A stretch of DNA of 64,000 nt from Oehlia diaphana (taxonomy: Eukaryota > Glomeromycota > Glomeromycetes > Glomerales > Glomeraceae), in contig QZLH01000343.1 of NCBI GenBank assembly GCA_003833135.1, forward strand, positions 19,841 to 83,840, in the 5' to 3' direction. Below, piece after piece: positions 1-10,693 of the stretch. Within the stretch, counting starts at the first letter, position 1, and every line of letters begins with the position of its first letter. Made by a program: the position numbers and the translations under genes. The notes under the pieces were generated by a model. It saw only the letters and a list, made by a program, of their open reading frames with translations, was not told the DNA's origin and ran no database searches.

Positions 1-363
1 TGTAGAATAAAGTCACGTTTATATATACTAAAATATTTTATACCGATACTAATCACGTTACTTATAATAATATCGGTATATAAAATTTTTTTTATAAACT
101 GATAATTCGATATACTGATGCTTTTTCCCCAAAACAGCAATATCGTATATAGAGGTCTGACTGTAGTAGTAACTACCAGGACAGTAAGCTCTGAGGGTAT
201 AGGATCCCTCCTATATTATAAGTGACTTATCTTAGCCACCTAGAGTAAGGATGATGCTTGAATTGATTGATCAAATCCACAATATTGCAGATTTTGGAGT
301 TGAATTGCGGTTAGTAATCCGCAATTCTGCAATTCATCTGATTGGTTTCAGTACTAGTTTACC

Positions 364-1050
364 AAACTGATTTAATAAAAAAAAATGTTTATGCAATATT
401 TTTTTAACTAATTTAATAAAAAAATGTTGTGAAACATTTTTTTCAAATTATATTTAATTAAAAAAATGTTTCACAATATTTTTTTAATTAATTTAACAAA
501 AAAACGTTGCAAAACATTTTTTTAAAGTGTATTTAATTAAAAAACGTTTTGCAATATTTTTTTAATTAATTTAAAGAAAAAACATTGCAAAATGTTTTTT
601 CAAAGTGTTTTTAATTAAAAAAATGTTTTGCAACGTTTTTTTAATTAATTTAAAGAAAAAACGTTGTGAAACATTTTTTCAAAGTGTTTTTAATTAAAAA
701 AACATTTCGCAATATTTTTTTAATTAATTTAAAGAAAAAATGTTGTGAAAAATTTTTTCAAAGTGTTTTTAATTAAAAAAATGTTTCACACCATTTTTTT
801 AATTAATTTAAAGAAAAACGTTGCAAAACATTTTTTCAAAGTGTTTTTAATTTAAAAAAAACATTTTGCAACATTTTTTAATTAATTTGACAAAAAAATG
901 TTGCAAAACATTTTTTCAAAGTGTTTTTAATTAAAAAAACATTTTGCAACGTTTTTTTAATTAATTTAAAGAAAAATGTTGTGAAACATTTTTTCAAAGT
1001 ATATTTAATTAAAATGTTTCGCAACATTTTTTTGGATTGCTTTAATAAAA
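364..1050. repeat. 80-bp tandem satellite with hairpin-forming units
   Basis: A motif TTAATTAATTTAAAGAAAAA recurs near 561, 640, 720, 800, 880 and 959, a period of about 80 bp with some eight to nine diverged copies. In each unit a half such as AACGTTGCAAAACATTTTTT is followed, after a short spacer, by its approximate inverse, so every unit could fold into a long A/T-rich stem. Copies alternate between GTTGCAAAAC and GTTGTGAAAC variants. Short open frames across it (878-1310) are repeat artefacts. Confidence 0.8.
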
Positions 1051-1059
1051 AATATTGTG

Positions 1060-1290
1060 AAATTGCAAATAATTCACAATTCCACAAATATTTCGCAATT
1101 ATGCAAATGTTCTGCAATTCTGCAATTATTCTGCAATTGAATTGTGGTACTTTGCGGAATTGCAGAATATTTGCGAAATTGCGGACAATTGCGAATTGCA
1201 GAATTGCAGATATTTAGGTTTAAAAATCTGCAATATTTCGCAATACCATAAATCACAATTATTCTGCAATTGCTTATTTGCAGCACCATC
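1060..1290. repeat. GCAATT/ATTGCG-rich low-complexity tract
   Basis: Closely spaced variants of TTCTGCAATT, TTTGCGAAATTG and ATTGCAGAAT occur on both strands and are locally palindromic. The same vocabulary appears at 290-345 (GAATTGCGG ... CCGCAATTC), so the satellite is flanked on both sides by related sequence. No gene is seen here. Confidence 0.6.
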
Positions 1291-1294
1291 CTTA

Positions 1295-3554
1295 GCCCAG
1301 GGTTCACCATGAATATATCAAATACATTAAGAAATTGAACCTCATTTCAAAATCTTATATATCTGTAAGCTGACAAACATCATAGTCAGTCTAAACCTAT
1401 TAGAAGGTAAACTACCACAAAGACATTGTAACTAAGATTTTACCATCCATAAACCCTATTTAGTATGCGAACCCTTACAGTAAAGTTTACTATACCCTTA
1501 GTGGTATCGTAAAGTGACCACTAAGATAAGAAGCAATGTACCAGCAGTAACTACCTAGATAGGACAATTAACTTACCATTATTTTAAGCTCAGAATGGAG
1601 GACATTATGACTTTCTGTTAATGTGCAACCTAATTGTACATACTGATACATCATGATGCAGTCCACACTAATCTTATGCTTCCACTTCAATAAAATGATA
1701 TTTTCACACACAGTAAAATTCAGTGCAGATTCTGTAATCAACCAGAATTGAACCTGCATCTTCACCATAATCAGACTTTATGAGGGGACTCACAGACTAA
1801 CTAATGAACCAAGGATGATTGACCCTTATTTTTTATTTTTATATATATTTAATATAAATATTAATAAAAATAAAGGTATTACTTCAAATTATCAGAATAA
1901 ATTATTGTTAAAGATATTTGGAATTCTATAAATATGCAATGTATTGAAAAAGAAAATAAATTCCATTATATAATTTAATTTAAGTAAAAAAAAAAAAAAT
2001 AAAATAAAGAAACTGCTAAAGCTTACCTGTAGTGATAGTCATCATATTAGCATTATAATGTATTTTTAATTAAAATTAAAAATCTAATAAAATGCTAGCC
2101 AATATTACATTATAATTTTACCATTACTGGTAATATTTAGCAATACTTAAAAAAATAAACTTAATATAGAATAAAAATGATAATAGTTTTGCAATACTAA
2201 TAATATTTACAAAATTTTCAATAAATTAATGACTATTCTATATTTCTTTATTTTTTTGCAAGGTAGTGCAATTCATGAGTTTATTAGTTATATAATAGTA
2301 GTACAGAATTTCTGGTATATACATAACTAATCTATTAAAACTCTGAACCGGTTCCCCATCCTATAGATTGCTCCCATGCCCTACCATCACCAATATGAAA
2401 TTCACCTATATCCTCCTGTAATAGCTACTAGATTATATAGGATCATTATTATCATATGGCTTCAGTATGTGCTTTCACTACCCTCTAAACAAAAGAAAAG
2501 GAATTATATCTGTATTTGTATGCCTTGATATTATTATATACCTTCCAAATTACCCTATTCTATATTTCTTTATTATAAATAAATTAGACAATTTTAATAA
2601 TATCAAAAAATTACATTTGTTAAGACTTTCAATCAACAAATTAATATTATATATTATAATAATAATATAATTTTAAAGTAAAAAACTTGTTTATTTTAAA
2701 TCTTCAGTTATTATAAACCAATTTTTTTAAATAGAAATTACAAAATACAAGGTATAGAAGGTTTATCTAATAAAAGGAATATTTGTCTATTAAAGCTTTT
2801 TTATGTTTACTTTTCTTTTACAGCTTATTTTTCTGTTCTTTTAACTTCTATTTTATTTATAATCTGTTCAAGTAATATTTTTTCACATTTATTAATAATC
2901 TTACTTGTTTAGATTTTATAATGATTGTACTATTGATATATTTCTATTTTTACTAACTTGCTTATAGCAATAATATTTGAAATTTTTATCTTGAGGATAA
3001 TATAACATAATGGTCAGATACTAGTCAAATACTAAAAATTTATGTGAATTTAAACTCAGTAAAAAAAATAAACGAAATAAACGGTTAGTTACTAATGCCA
3101 GAACATCATAATTCTTAGTATCTTAGTAGTAGATTTAATTTTGTGAATAGTTATTATTTTTGAGCCATTAGTTTTGTACAACTGCCAACAAGTGAATTCC
3201 AAACATATAATACAAAAATTAAGGTTGCTAAATTCATTAAATTTAATTTATTAAATAGAAAGTTTTAATTAAAAAAAATAATACAGTGAATCTACGAATT
3301 TACATGAAAGGAAATAATGTGTAATGTAAAATTGAATATGACTTGATTGTTCATTAGGATGTATATTTCATTTGATCAAATTCTAATAGTGAATATGTAT
3401 TGCATATAAAAAGCTATAATCAATATATAATATTTTTTTTTTTTGTTTATTTATTTCGTTATAATAATAAACGATCAATGTTGATTAACTTTGTTCAAAA
3501 GTGAAAATATGAAAATAATTTTTTTTTGTAACCAAGATTAGGTAATATAAAAAG
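1295..3554. other. Intergenic AT-rich DNA, no gene seen
   Basis: About 2.2 kb without a supportable coding region. Short frames at 1568-1768 and 2467-2670 have low-complexity translations and no start context, domain or splice support. The only structured sequence is a MITE-like inverted repeat at about 2013-2146. The right edge holds the 3' flank of the minus-strand RS-domain gene. Confidence 0.6.
2013..2146. mobile_element. MITE-like inverted-repeat element (TTGCTAAA family)
   Basis: The left end has CTGCTAAAGCTTACC and the right end GGTAATATTTAGCAATA, imperfect inverted repeats that continue inward as CATTATAATG and CATTATAAT. The same terminal motif, (T)ATTGCTAAAT, bounds the element at 31936-32081. 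It carries no coding sequence. Membership in one family is inferred from shared ends. Confidence 0.5.
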
Positions 3555-4815
3555 TTAACGTCTACGATCCTTAGATCTCGATCTTGAATAAGATCTACTT
3601 CTATGTCTGTCGTGACTTCTTGAACGTGATCTGCTTCGGTAATAAGACCTTTTCCTACCTCTAGAAATAGATCTAGATCGACTACGATATGATTTTCCTC
3701 TGTCTCTATCTCTGTTCCTATTCCTGTCTCTACCACTTGACCTAGATCTAGATCTATATCTATCATTGTTTTCAGATCTCCTCCTATCTCTTGAACTTGA
3801 CCGACTTCTCCTTCGCTCTCGAGAAATTGTCCTACTCTTACGTGATCTTCTATCTCGAGATAATGAGCGATCTCGTCGATATGGTGAACGAGATTGAGAC
3901 AGTCGCCGATGTGAAAGCTTATTCGAACGTTGAGACCGTCTTTCATTATATATTGTTGATTTACTTTTATTGTTATTAGCATTTTCTTCATTTGAATCTT
4001 CATTTCCAATGATATCATCCCATGCAGCCCAACTTTATATCGTTTTGTCGATAAACGCGTATTTTGTAAATTTATAATAATTTGGTTAGCAAAATATAAC
4101 AAAATAATTAAAGATATAATGATATATAAATAATAAAATTCACCGATCATCATCATCTCCATCCTCTTCCAATTCTTCTCCATTCTTATTACTTTTCAAA
4201 GCTGATTTTTCAGATTTAAAATCATTATTAACAACACTTCCATTATGACTATGTCTTCCACTTCTATAAGAATTTTCCCTTCGTTTTCTTTTTCTACCAA
4301 AATCATCCCATTCATCATCCTTTTCTGCATCTCTTGATTTACGATATTCAACTATTTCATCACGTTCCATAAATCCTCCACCACGTCCTTCCCTAGATCC
4401 CATCGTTGTTTCTAAACCTGGTTTTGGTGTTTTACATTGATTACATTCTGGACGTCGTGCCCAATTGATATTTGAACAACTTAATTGATAATTATATTGT
4501 TAACAATTGTATTTTATTAAAGTTACAAATATGAGTAAAAGAATTAGGCTTACATGGGACATTTCCAGTCCTTTTCCGAGAATAAACCCTATAAAGTTAC
4601 AATAATAAATTATCAAATCGTTAAGATATTTTGCGGCTCATAATACATAGTAAATTTAAAATATAAAGTTTATCAAAGTAACATACTCCATAACGACTTG
4701 CAAAATCTCTACCAACTTCGCCAGCACTACCACCTTCTTCTTGTCTCGACCTACGATAACTACTTCCAACTCCACTAGAATATTCCCGTTCTTTATCGTA
4801 TCGATTTCCTCCCAT
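3555..4815 (-). CDS. ZRANB2: ZRANB2-like RS-domain splicing factor with RanBP2 zinc finger
   Basis: Probable nuclear RNA-binding regulator of splicing. By eye there are four exons: 4687-4815, 4554-4588, 4144-4479 and 3555-4032, all with GT-AG introns and matching phases, giving about 325 aa. A RanBP2-type finger follows the first intron (DWKCPIC, then INWARRPECNQC), preceded by GLFSEK, a context typical of the second finger of ZRANB2. Next come GGGFMERDEIVEY and DEWDDFGRKRKR, an acidic stretch, and a long C-terminal Arg/Ser domain ending KDRRR-stop. The RS domain is in a different frame from the longest open frame at 3485-4183, which is a shadow. Only one finger is seen, whereas vertebrate ZRANB2 has two; the N-terminal 43 residues are disordered. 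The start is the first in-frame ATG (4815). Identity is inferred from motifs. Confidence 0.8.
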
Positions 4816-4958
4816 TAAAAGCAAAAAAAAAAAAAAAAGAGAGAACGAATATGTGTTTTATAAAATAAAAAAAACGGTTATCTGAGATTAATTTAGTAAC
4901 AAATAACAATGCATAATGTATATCAAAGTTAACCAAAAAAATTTATCTTTTAATTTTG

Positions 4959-5040
4959 TGAGGAGAGTGGGATTCGAACCCACGCCTCTTACGAGACCAC
5001 GGCCTTAACGTGGCGCCTTGGACCGCTCGGCCATCTCCCC
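4959..5040 (-). tRNA. tRNA-Leu (anticodon AAG)
   Basis: An 82-nt class II tRNA. The acceptor stem GGGGAGA pairs with TCTCCTC (one G-U), followed by discriminator A at 4959. The D arm is GCCGAGCGGTC-type, the anticodon stem CCACG/CGTGG encloses loop TTAAGGC with anticodon AAG, there is a long variable arm, and the T arm has GTTCGAATC. No intron is present and CCA is not encoded. It lies between the RS-domain gene and RAC1. Anticodon AAG (read as IAG after editing) decodes CUU/CUC leucine codons. Confidence 0.95.
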
Positions 5041-5581
5041 ATGTATTATAATGGAGGGAAAATTATAAATTATTTTTTCAATATTCAAAACCATGCCAGT
5101 CAAATTTCATATGAATAATGCATTCAATAATTCAGGTTTATTTTTTATTTATGGAAATTTATGGTACCAAAAAAAGAAAATATATTTATTCCATATAATA
5201 TAATAAAATACATAATATGAATCAAAGTCGTTAGAAAGGATCATTTGATAAGTATTTAAGTACATAATTTTAAAATTTATCAATTTGGGATGACCATCAG
5301 AAAATTTGCAAGAATTAATAGTCTTTTTTTAGTTCTATCCGACTAATATATATTTATTGTAAGTCTGTTTTTTTCTAAAAAAAATTCTCATGATCCTCTT
5401 TGTTTCCTTGATTTTTTTTTCAACCGTAATTTTAGTCATAACATTCACTAAATGTAACACGTTCGTGAATTAAAAAAATTGAGAATAAAACCCAAAAAGT
5501 TATTGTATTGAAGAAATAATAATATTATATACATATATGAAATTTTATGTATGTATATATTTATGAAAGAACAGTTTCAAT
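5041..5581. other. Intergenic between tRNA-Leu and RAC1
   Basis: AT-rich sequence holding the 3' flank of RAC1. The only notable signal is TA-dinucleotide and T-rich tracts. No open frame of interest was seen. Confidence 0.6.
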
Positions 5582-6513
5582 TTACATAACCATACATTTA
5601 TTCTTTCTGCCTACTACTGGGACAGGACAAAGTACGGCCCTAATGGCTTCATCAAAAACGTTTTTTAATCCTTTTTGGGTAAGAGCAGAACATTCAAGAT
5701 ATTTAACAGCTTGAATATCTTTTGCCATTTGAAGGCCTTGTGGATATGTAATTGGGGACTGAGCTTTTTGTCGCAGCTTAAGGATGGTCTCCTTATCCTC
5801 ACGAAGATCGAGCTTAGTACCAACAAGGATAATTGGAATATTGGGGGCATGGTGAGTAATTTCAGGATACCACTAGAGAAAAAAGTATATTACTATTAAC
5901 TTCTTATTTTCTTATTTATAAAATATTTTGCTTCTTAAGAAGTTTACCTTTCCCCGAACGTTTTCGAAGGAAGGAGGGCTGACTAAAGAGAAGCAAATCA
6001 AGAATACGTCAGTTTGAGGATATGAGAGTGGGCGTAAACGATCATAATCTTCTTGACCAGCAGTATCCCAAAGACCAAGGTTGATGGGCTTTCCATCGAC
6101 CATTACGTTTGCTGAATAATTATCAAATCTAAAAAGAAGAAAATCAAATAATAAATAATTAAATTAAATAACAAAACTTTAACAATTATAAATACCAAAA
6201 GATTCATTGCTAAATTTTTTGCTTACACAGTTGGAATATATTCTCCAGGAAAAGCATTTGTGGTATAACTTATTAAGAGACATGTCTTACCGACAGCACT
6301 AAATTATAAAAAGAAATAAATAAAAAATAACTTTTTAAATTTAATAAATATATTTCTGTTTAAGAACTGAACATCACTTGTTTCTCCATGATTTTCGCAT
6401 ATGCTTTAAATTTCTTCTCGTTCTTTCCGTAATTCACAAGAGATTGTCTACACAAATAAGATTAACAAAAGTGCTTACCCATCACCAACCACAACACACT
6501 TGATAGCTTGCAT
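5582..6513 (-). CDS. RAC1: Rho-family GTPase Rac1
   Basis: Small GTPase controlling actin organisation, polarised growth and NADPH oxidase in fungi. Four exons by splice signals: 6479-6513, 6227-6298, 5948-6128 and 5582-5872, giving 192 aa, exactly the usual Rac length. Diagnostic motifs are P-loop GDGAVGKTCL, switch I with [13 protein letters not shown], switch [16 protein letters not shown], guanine-specificity TKLD, and [14 protein letters not shown] near the end. The Rho insert-region pattern is present. The C terminus, GRKNKCMVM, is a short basic CAAX-like box (CMVM) for prenylation and membrane attachment. It is Rac rather than Cdc42 by the [11 protein letters not shown] and ECSALTQ signatures. 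Its start is 414 bp from the divergent COG7 start. All introns are GT-AG and short. Nothing is broken. Confidence 0.95.
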
Positions 6514-6927
6514 CGTAAAACAATAGACTGTTGATCGTTTGTTTTAAAGAAGAAAGTTTTGGAAGAAATATAAAAAAGTGAGTAAAGAAAGTAAACTGGT
6601 TGGTTTCTGTAAGAACGAGACGTAAGGAAATGGAGACACTGAAAGGTTTGTTGTAGTGAATTTATCTGAACCAATATAAATTTATATCCTTCAGAGATTG
6701 TAGCACGTTCAAATGTAAATAATTCCTTTTATATTAATCAGTTTTTTAATTTTCACTACAGCAAGATCAATCAATTAACGACAGATCTTTAATTTGGATT
6801 TATTTTGATTATTTGAATCGAGTAACCTAACCATGCAATTACGTAATTTATTGATCACTCTTTTTTCTAAAAAAAAAAAAACTTTCGAAAACTTTACCAA
6901 AAACCTTATATTGTATATATAAAACAG
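6514..6927. promoter_or_regulatory. Shared divergent promoter region RAC1/COG7
   Basis: 414 bp separate the start codons of two divergent housekeeping genes, so both promoters must lie here or within the 5' untranslated parts. A TATATAAAAC tract lies immediately before the COG7 start. No specific transcription-factor site can be assigned with confidence. Confidence 0.5.
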
Positions 6928-9921
6928 ATGACGACAATAACACCGCAATTATCTTCTACAACATCAGAAGCAACTTTAGGAAGAGAAGAAACATTACCAC
7001 CAGTACTAACGACAACATCAACAACCTCCGGGAAGTCTATAGATTTTTCTGGATTCTTAACAAAAGATTTTAATGTCAAATCATGGATTAATGAAGCGTT
7101 ATCTGTTGCTGTCTCCAACTCTAATTCTGTAATAGATCACGTAGATAATAAGAAACCTCGAGAATTTGGGTTATTAGAATTAGAAAAACACACTTCAACT
7201 CTTATAGAAAAACTCCAGTTTCTAAATCAGGAAATTTCGAATAGATTGGAAAGAACCGTTGAAGATGTTACTAAGTCTATGCCACGTATTATAACTGATT
7301 TACAAGTTATGCAAGAAGATGCTACGAAATTAAAATCTGGGGTGTCTTTAGTAAAATCGCAATTGAATAATGTAGAAGAAGGCACAGAAAAAGCTTTGGA
7401 TAGATTAAAATATTTAGATTTAGTTAAGACCAGAATGGAAGCTTCTAGGGATGTTTTAAAGGAAGCTGAAAATTGGAGCAATTTAGAACAAGAAGCAAGT
7501 AATATATTTGCTTCACAAGATTATCAAAAAGCTAGTGCTAGATTAATGGAAGCTGAAAAAAGTTTAGTTATCTTTCAAAATACACCGGAATATGAGGAAA
7601 GAAGAAAACTATTAACGGAATTACAAAATCAATTAGAAGCCACAGTTAGTCCACAACTAGTTAATGCGTTAAATCAACATGATATTAGCGCCTGTCAAAA
7701 ATTTTATCAAATATTCAATCAAATAGGGAGAAAGAAAGACTTTAGTAATTATTATTATGGGTCAAGAAAAGCTCCTCTTGTGAAAATGTGGCAATATGCT
7801 TTATTAACTGATATTCCTCCTTCGCTTTCCGGAGCTGTAGGAAATGTTGTTGGAGGTGGTGGTTCGGATTCGTTTAATAACGAACCAACATCTCCAAAAT
7901 CTCCAACAACGCAGGTACATCTTCAACGGCAATTCCAGCCGCAATTTCCGAAAAAATTTACAGAATTCTTGCAAGAATTTTATGACAAATTGTTTGTTAT
8001 ACTTAATCAGGAACATACTTGGTGCGGTAATGTATTTCCCGTTACGAATGAGACTTTAATGTCTTTAATTGAAAATATTTTTAATTCATTAAAGCCTTCT
8101 TTGAGCGTAAGATTGACAGGTTTAGTTGAGTTCTATAAAGAAGAATGTCTTCCAGAAATTATTAATGCTTGGGTTATTAGTGAGAGTTTTGGGAGACAAA
8201 TGGAAAAAGTTTTATTTAATCCCATACAGATCAGTTCTGGAATGAGTTCAAGTATTAATGGTGCGGGTGGAAAAAGCACAAGTGTGAGCGCATTGACAAG
8301 TGCGTCTGTGAGTGGGAAATCTCCGTCTAGGGCTAATTTAATTACATGGGGGAATGTTGTGTTTGAACCATTTTCTGAATATCAGCATGATTATTCAGAA
8401 TATGAAAAAAATTATCTCATCATTTTACTCAAAAAGACAATCTCAGAGAAGAAAAAAAAAGTGGGGACATCAGATTTAGCAAAAGTCATGTCTGAGATTA
8501 TCGGTGAAATATTTATGATGTCCGAATCTGCATTAGAAAGATGCATGAAACTAACTTACGGATTTGGCGGTATTGGATTAATAGAAGTGTTGAATTTTTT
8601 CTTTATCTCTTTTATTAAAGAATATCAAACACTACTTGAACAGCTGAGATTAGATTGTGGTTTGGATGGAAGTCTTGGTGGGATAGGTAACTTAGCAGGA
8701 ACATCAGCTGTGGATAAGGAAGAAAACGGCTCAGTCAATGATTATTTTGATTTCGATCAAGATAAATTACAACAAGAAGACTGGTCAAATTTTCATATTG
8801 GACTAAAATTATTAGCAACTTGCAGAATAACTTCGGAACGATTAAGTGAAGTTGAAGAGAAAGTAAAAAATAATTTAATAAAAGTTAAAGATTTATTAAT
8901 GCTTGAATCTCTTGATGATGATTTAGAATGGTATGAAAGAAGATCTTCTGTTACTTCTTCATTAGAAGGTCAGAATAAAAAATCCAATTCTACAGGAACA
9001 CAATCTTCACTTCTTCTTCTTCGTCAATCTCCATTAAATTCTTATAATTTGAACGAACTTTTAACAAATATTAAGACCAAACAGATTTTATCACCTTCTA
9101 TTAAATCTGTAGAAACATTTATTCGTTTATGTCAAAGATTTGTTTTTGATACAATATTTCTTCCTATAGCAAAACATCTTACAAATTTACCTAATATGGA
9201 AGTGTGGAATAGCGTCGTTGAAAAGGCAAAGATTTCGCCTTTTAAAATACAGATTCCTACATTTAGTTTACAACCAAATGAATATATTACGAGGATTGGT
9301 GAACATTTATTGACTTTGCCGCAACAATTCGAAGTTTATGCCGATGATAAGAGTTTGGCATTTTCAATCAAGTCTTTACCTTATAGTGATGAAAAACCTA
9401 TTCAAGAAAAAGAGGTAAAGGATTTAAAAGAGGATAAAAAGGAGGGCTTAATTACTGAAGTTGATGAAGAAGTGAAAGCGACATCATCTATTACAATAGC
9501 AAATGAATCTAATATTATAAATATTATAACAGAAGAAATCTCTGTTTCACAATTAGATGATGATGAGATTTCTACAGATGAAGTTACACACGCATGGATA
9601 ACTTCTGTAGCACGTGGTACAATACATGCAATATTAGAAAAGATTTTTGCTATACCACAGTTATCATCACATGGTACGCGACAATTATTGACTGATTTAG
9701 GTTATTTAGCTAATGTATTATCTACTCTTGATATTTCGCCTACTAGAGAATTGAAAAAAACTGTCAAAGTACTAGAAATGGACGAAGATCAAGTTTTTAA
9801 GGTGTTGAGGAATAAAGATAAAAATAATATTGAAAATAATGAAGAATTTATTGGCGCAGGAGATAGGGAAATTTTGGTTAAGGTAGCTGGTATTAGAGGA
9901 ATTAAGATGCTGGATTTATAA
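6928..9921 (+). CDS. COG7: Conserved oligomeric Golgi complex subunit 7
   Basis: Peripheral Golgi tether subunit; COG7 belongs to lobe B of the complex, which guides retrograde intra-Golgi vesicles and glycosylation-enzyme recycling. It is a single uninterrupted frame of 997 aa. After a disordered Thr/Ser-rich start, IDFSGFLTKDFNVKSWIN matches the COG7 N terminus, followed by coiled-coil helices (about residues 70-190) and conserved ATVSPQLVNAL. The end carries RQLLTDLGYLANVLSTLDI followed by SPTREL, matching the family C terminus. At 997 aa it is clearly longer than animal COG7 (about 770 aa). The extra length lies in low-complexity inserts: Gly/Ser loops around residues 300-330 and 440-465, a Ser-rich loop around 670-700, and an acidic segment around 820-890. 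Lack of introns is unusual beside intron-rich neighbours. The start is the first ATG; a downstream start would only trim the disordered leader. Confidence 0.93.
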   Translation: MTTITPQLSSTTSEATLGREETLPPVLTTTSTTSGKSIDFSGFLTKDFNVKSWINEALSVAVSNSNSVIDHVDNKKPREFGLLELEKHTSTLIEKLQFLNQEISNRLERTVEDVTKSMPRIITDLQVMQEDATKLKSGVSLVKSQLNNVEEGTEKALDRLKYLDLVKTRMEASRDVLKEAENWSNLEQEASNIFASQDYQKASARLMEAEKSLVIFQNTPEYEERRKLLTELQNQLEATVSPQLVNALNQHDISACQKFYQIFNQIGRKKDFSNYYYGSRKAPLVKMWQYALLTDIPPSLSGAVGNVVGGGGSDSFNNEPTSPKSPTTQVHLQRQFQPQFPKKFTEFLQEFYDKLFVILNQEHTWCGNVFPVTNETLMSLIENIFNSLKPSLSVRLTGLVEFYKEECLPEIINAWVISESFGRQMEKVLFNPIQISSGMSSSINGAGGKSTSVSALTSASVSGKSPSRANLITWGNVVFEPFSEYQHDYSEYEKNYLIILLKKTISEKKKKVGTSDLAKVMSEIIGEIFMMSESALERCMKLTYGFGGIGLIEVLNFFFISFIKEYQTLLEQLRLDCGLDGSLGGIGNLAGTSAVDKEENGSVNDYFDFDQDKLQQEDWSNFHIGLKLLATCRITSERLSEVEEKVKNNLIKVKDLLMLESLDDDLEWYERRSSVTSSLEGQNKKSNSTGTQSSLLLLRQSPLNSYNLNELLTNIKTKQILSPSIKSVETFIRLCQRFVFDTIFLPIAKHLTNLPNMEVWNSVVEKAKISPFKIQIPTFSLQPNEYITRIGEHLLTLPQQFEVYADDKSLAFSIKSLPYSDEKPIQEKEVKDLKEDKKEGLITEVDEEVKATSSITIANESNIINIITEEISVSQLDDDEISTDEVTHAWITSVARGTIHAILEKIFAIPQLSSHGTRQLLTDLGYLANVLSTLDISPTRELKKTVKVLEMDEDQVFKVLRNKDKNNIENNEEFIGAGDREILVKVAGIRGIKMLDL

Positions 9922-10693
9922 AATTGTATATATCATTTAACCTATTAGAATATTAATATTTTAGATAATTTAATGTAAATCAAAATTGTATTATAATTAT
10001 AATCTTCGTGTAACAAATTACTCCATTACCCCCGAGTTACTAAATTAAGTAAATAATAAACTATCTAGCCATAACAGATAATTGAAAAGTCATTCAAGTT
10101 CCATTACTATACGCTAATCATCTTTTCACAAAGATTAGAGTCGGAATAGATCAATTTTTCACCTGATCATGTTATAATACTTAACAAATAAAGAAAGTAA
10201 ATAACCTATTTAGATTACTTGTTTCGAATTTTCTCCTTAAATTATATTTTTAGATAAATTTTATTGGTTAACTTTTAAAATGGCTCTAAAGAAGGTATGC
10301 TGTATAAGTTACGGAATCAAATATGATTTTTTTCTTTTATTTGAAACGTCGATCATATTCTACTGCGGAATAGATAGAGATCACCGATCGCGCTGCGGTA
10401 TGAAATTTATATACTGCACCTGATTAGCCAATTAGCCCCTATAATTCATGGGATCCTTTTAATTAACTGGCTGCTGTTGAGGTCATCAAAAGGCTACGAC
10501 GGAACTAGAATAAATCCAATTCTGGAAAGTTACACACGTACTAAAAATATGTATCTACAAAATAATAATTTTTTGTTTGTTTTACGCTTTTTTTAGTTAT
10601 TTCTTCTTTTTCCAAAAATAAACCTGTTTCAGTGCTTATAAATTTTTTTTTTTTGATTCAATTATTTATCATAGTTTTTTTTTATAGATTTTA
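9922..10693. other. Intergenic, COG7 3' flank and BTB-TLDc upstream region
   Basis: No gene is seen. It contains a small less AT-rich island at 10360-10520 (CGATCGCGCTGCGG, GGATCC) and a T-rich run just before the BTB-TLDc start. One copy of the recurrent ACTGCGG motif lies near 10362. Confidence 0.55.

Larger units (their letters stand above)
246..1294. mobile_element. Foldback/TIR-like element carrying an internal satellite
   Basis: The left end reads TAAGGATGATGC (246-257) and the right end GCACCATCCTTA (1283-1294), an inverted pair with one mismatch. A second inverted pair lies inside: AATATTGCAGATTTT at 281-295 and its complement at about 1222-1237. Between them sit an 80-bp tandem satellite and a GCAATT-rich tract. 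No coding capacity or clear target-site duplication was seen, so this would be a non-autonomous element, or a satellite whose outer edges happen to be inverted. The ends are seen in sequence; the transposon interpretation is inference. Confidence 0.45.

Noticed and set aside
878..1310. Overlapping frames in the satellite region
   Set aside because: They follow the repeat period and switch strands; products of low-complexity sequence.
3485..4183. 232-codon minus-strand open frame over the RS region
   Set aside because: It is a shadow frame. The Arg/Ser domain with a proper stop and phase-matched introns lies in another frame of the same strand.
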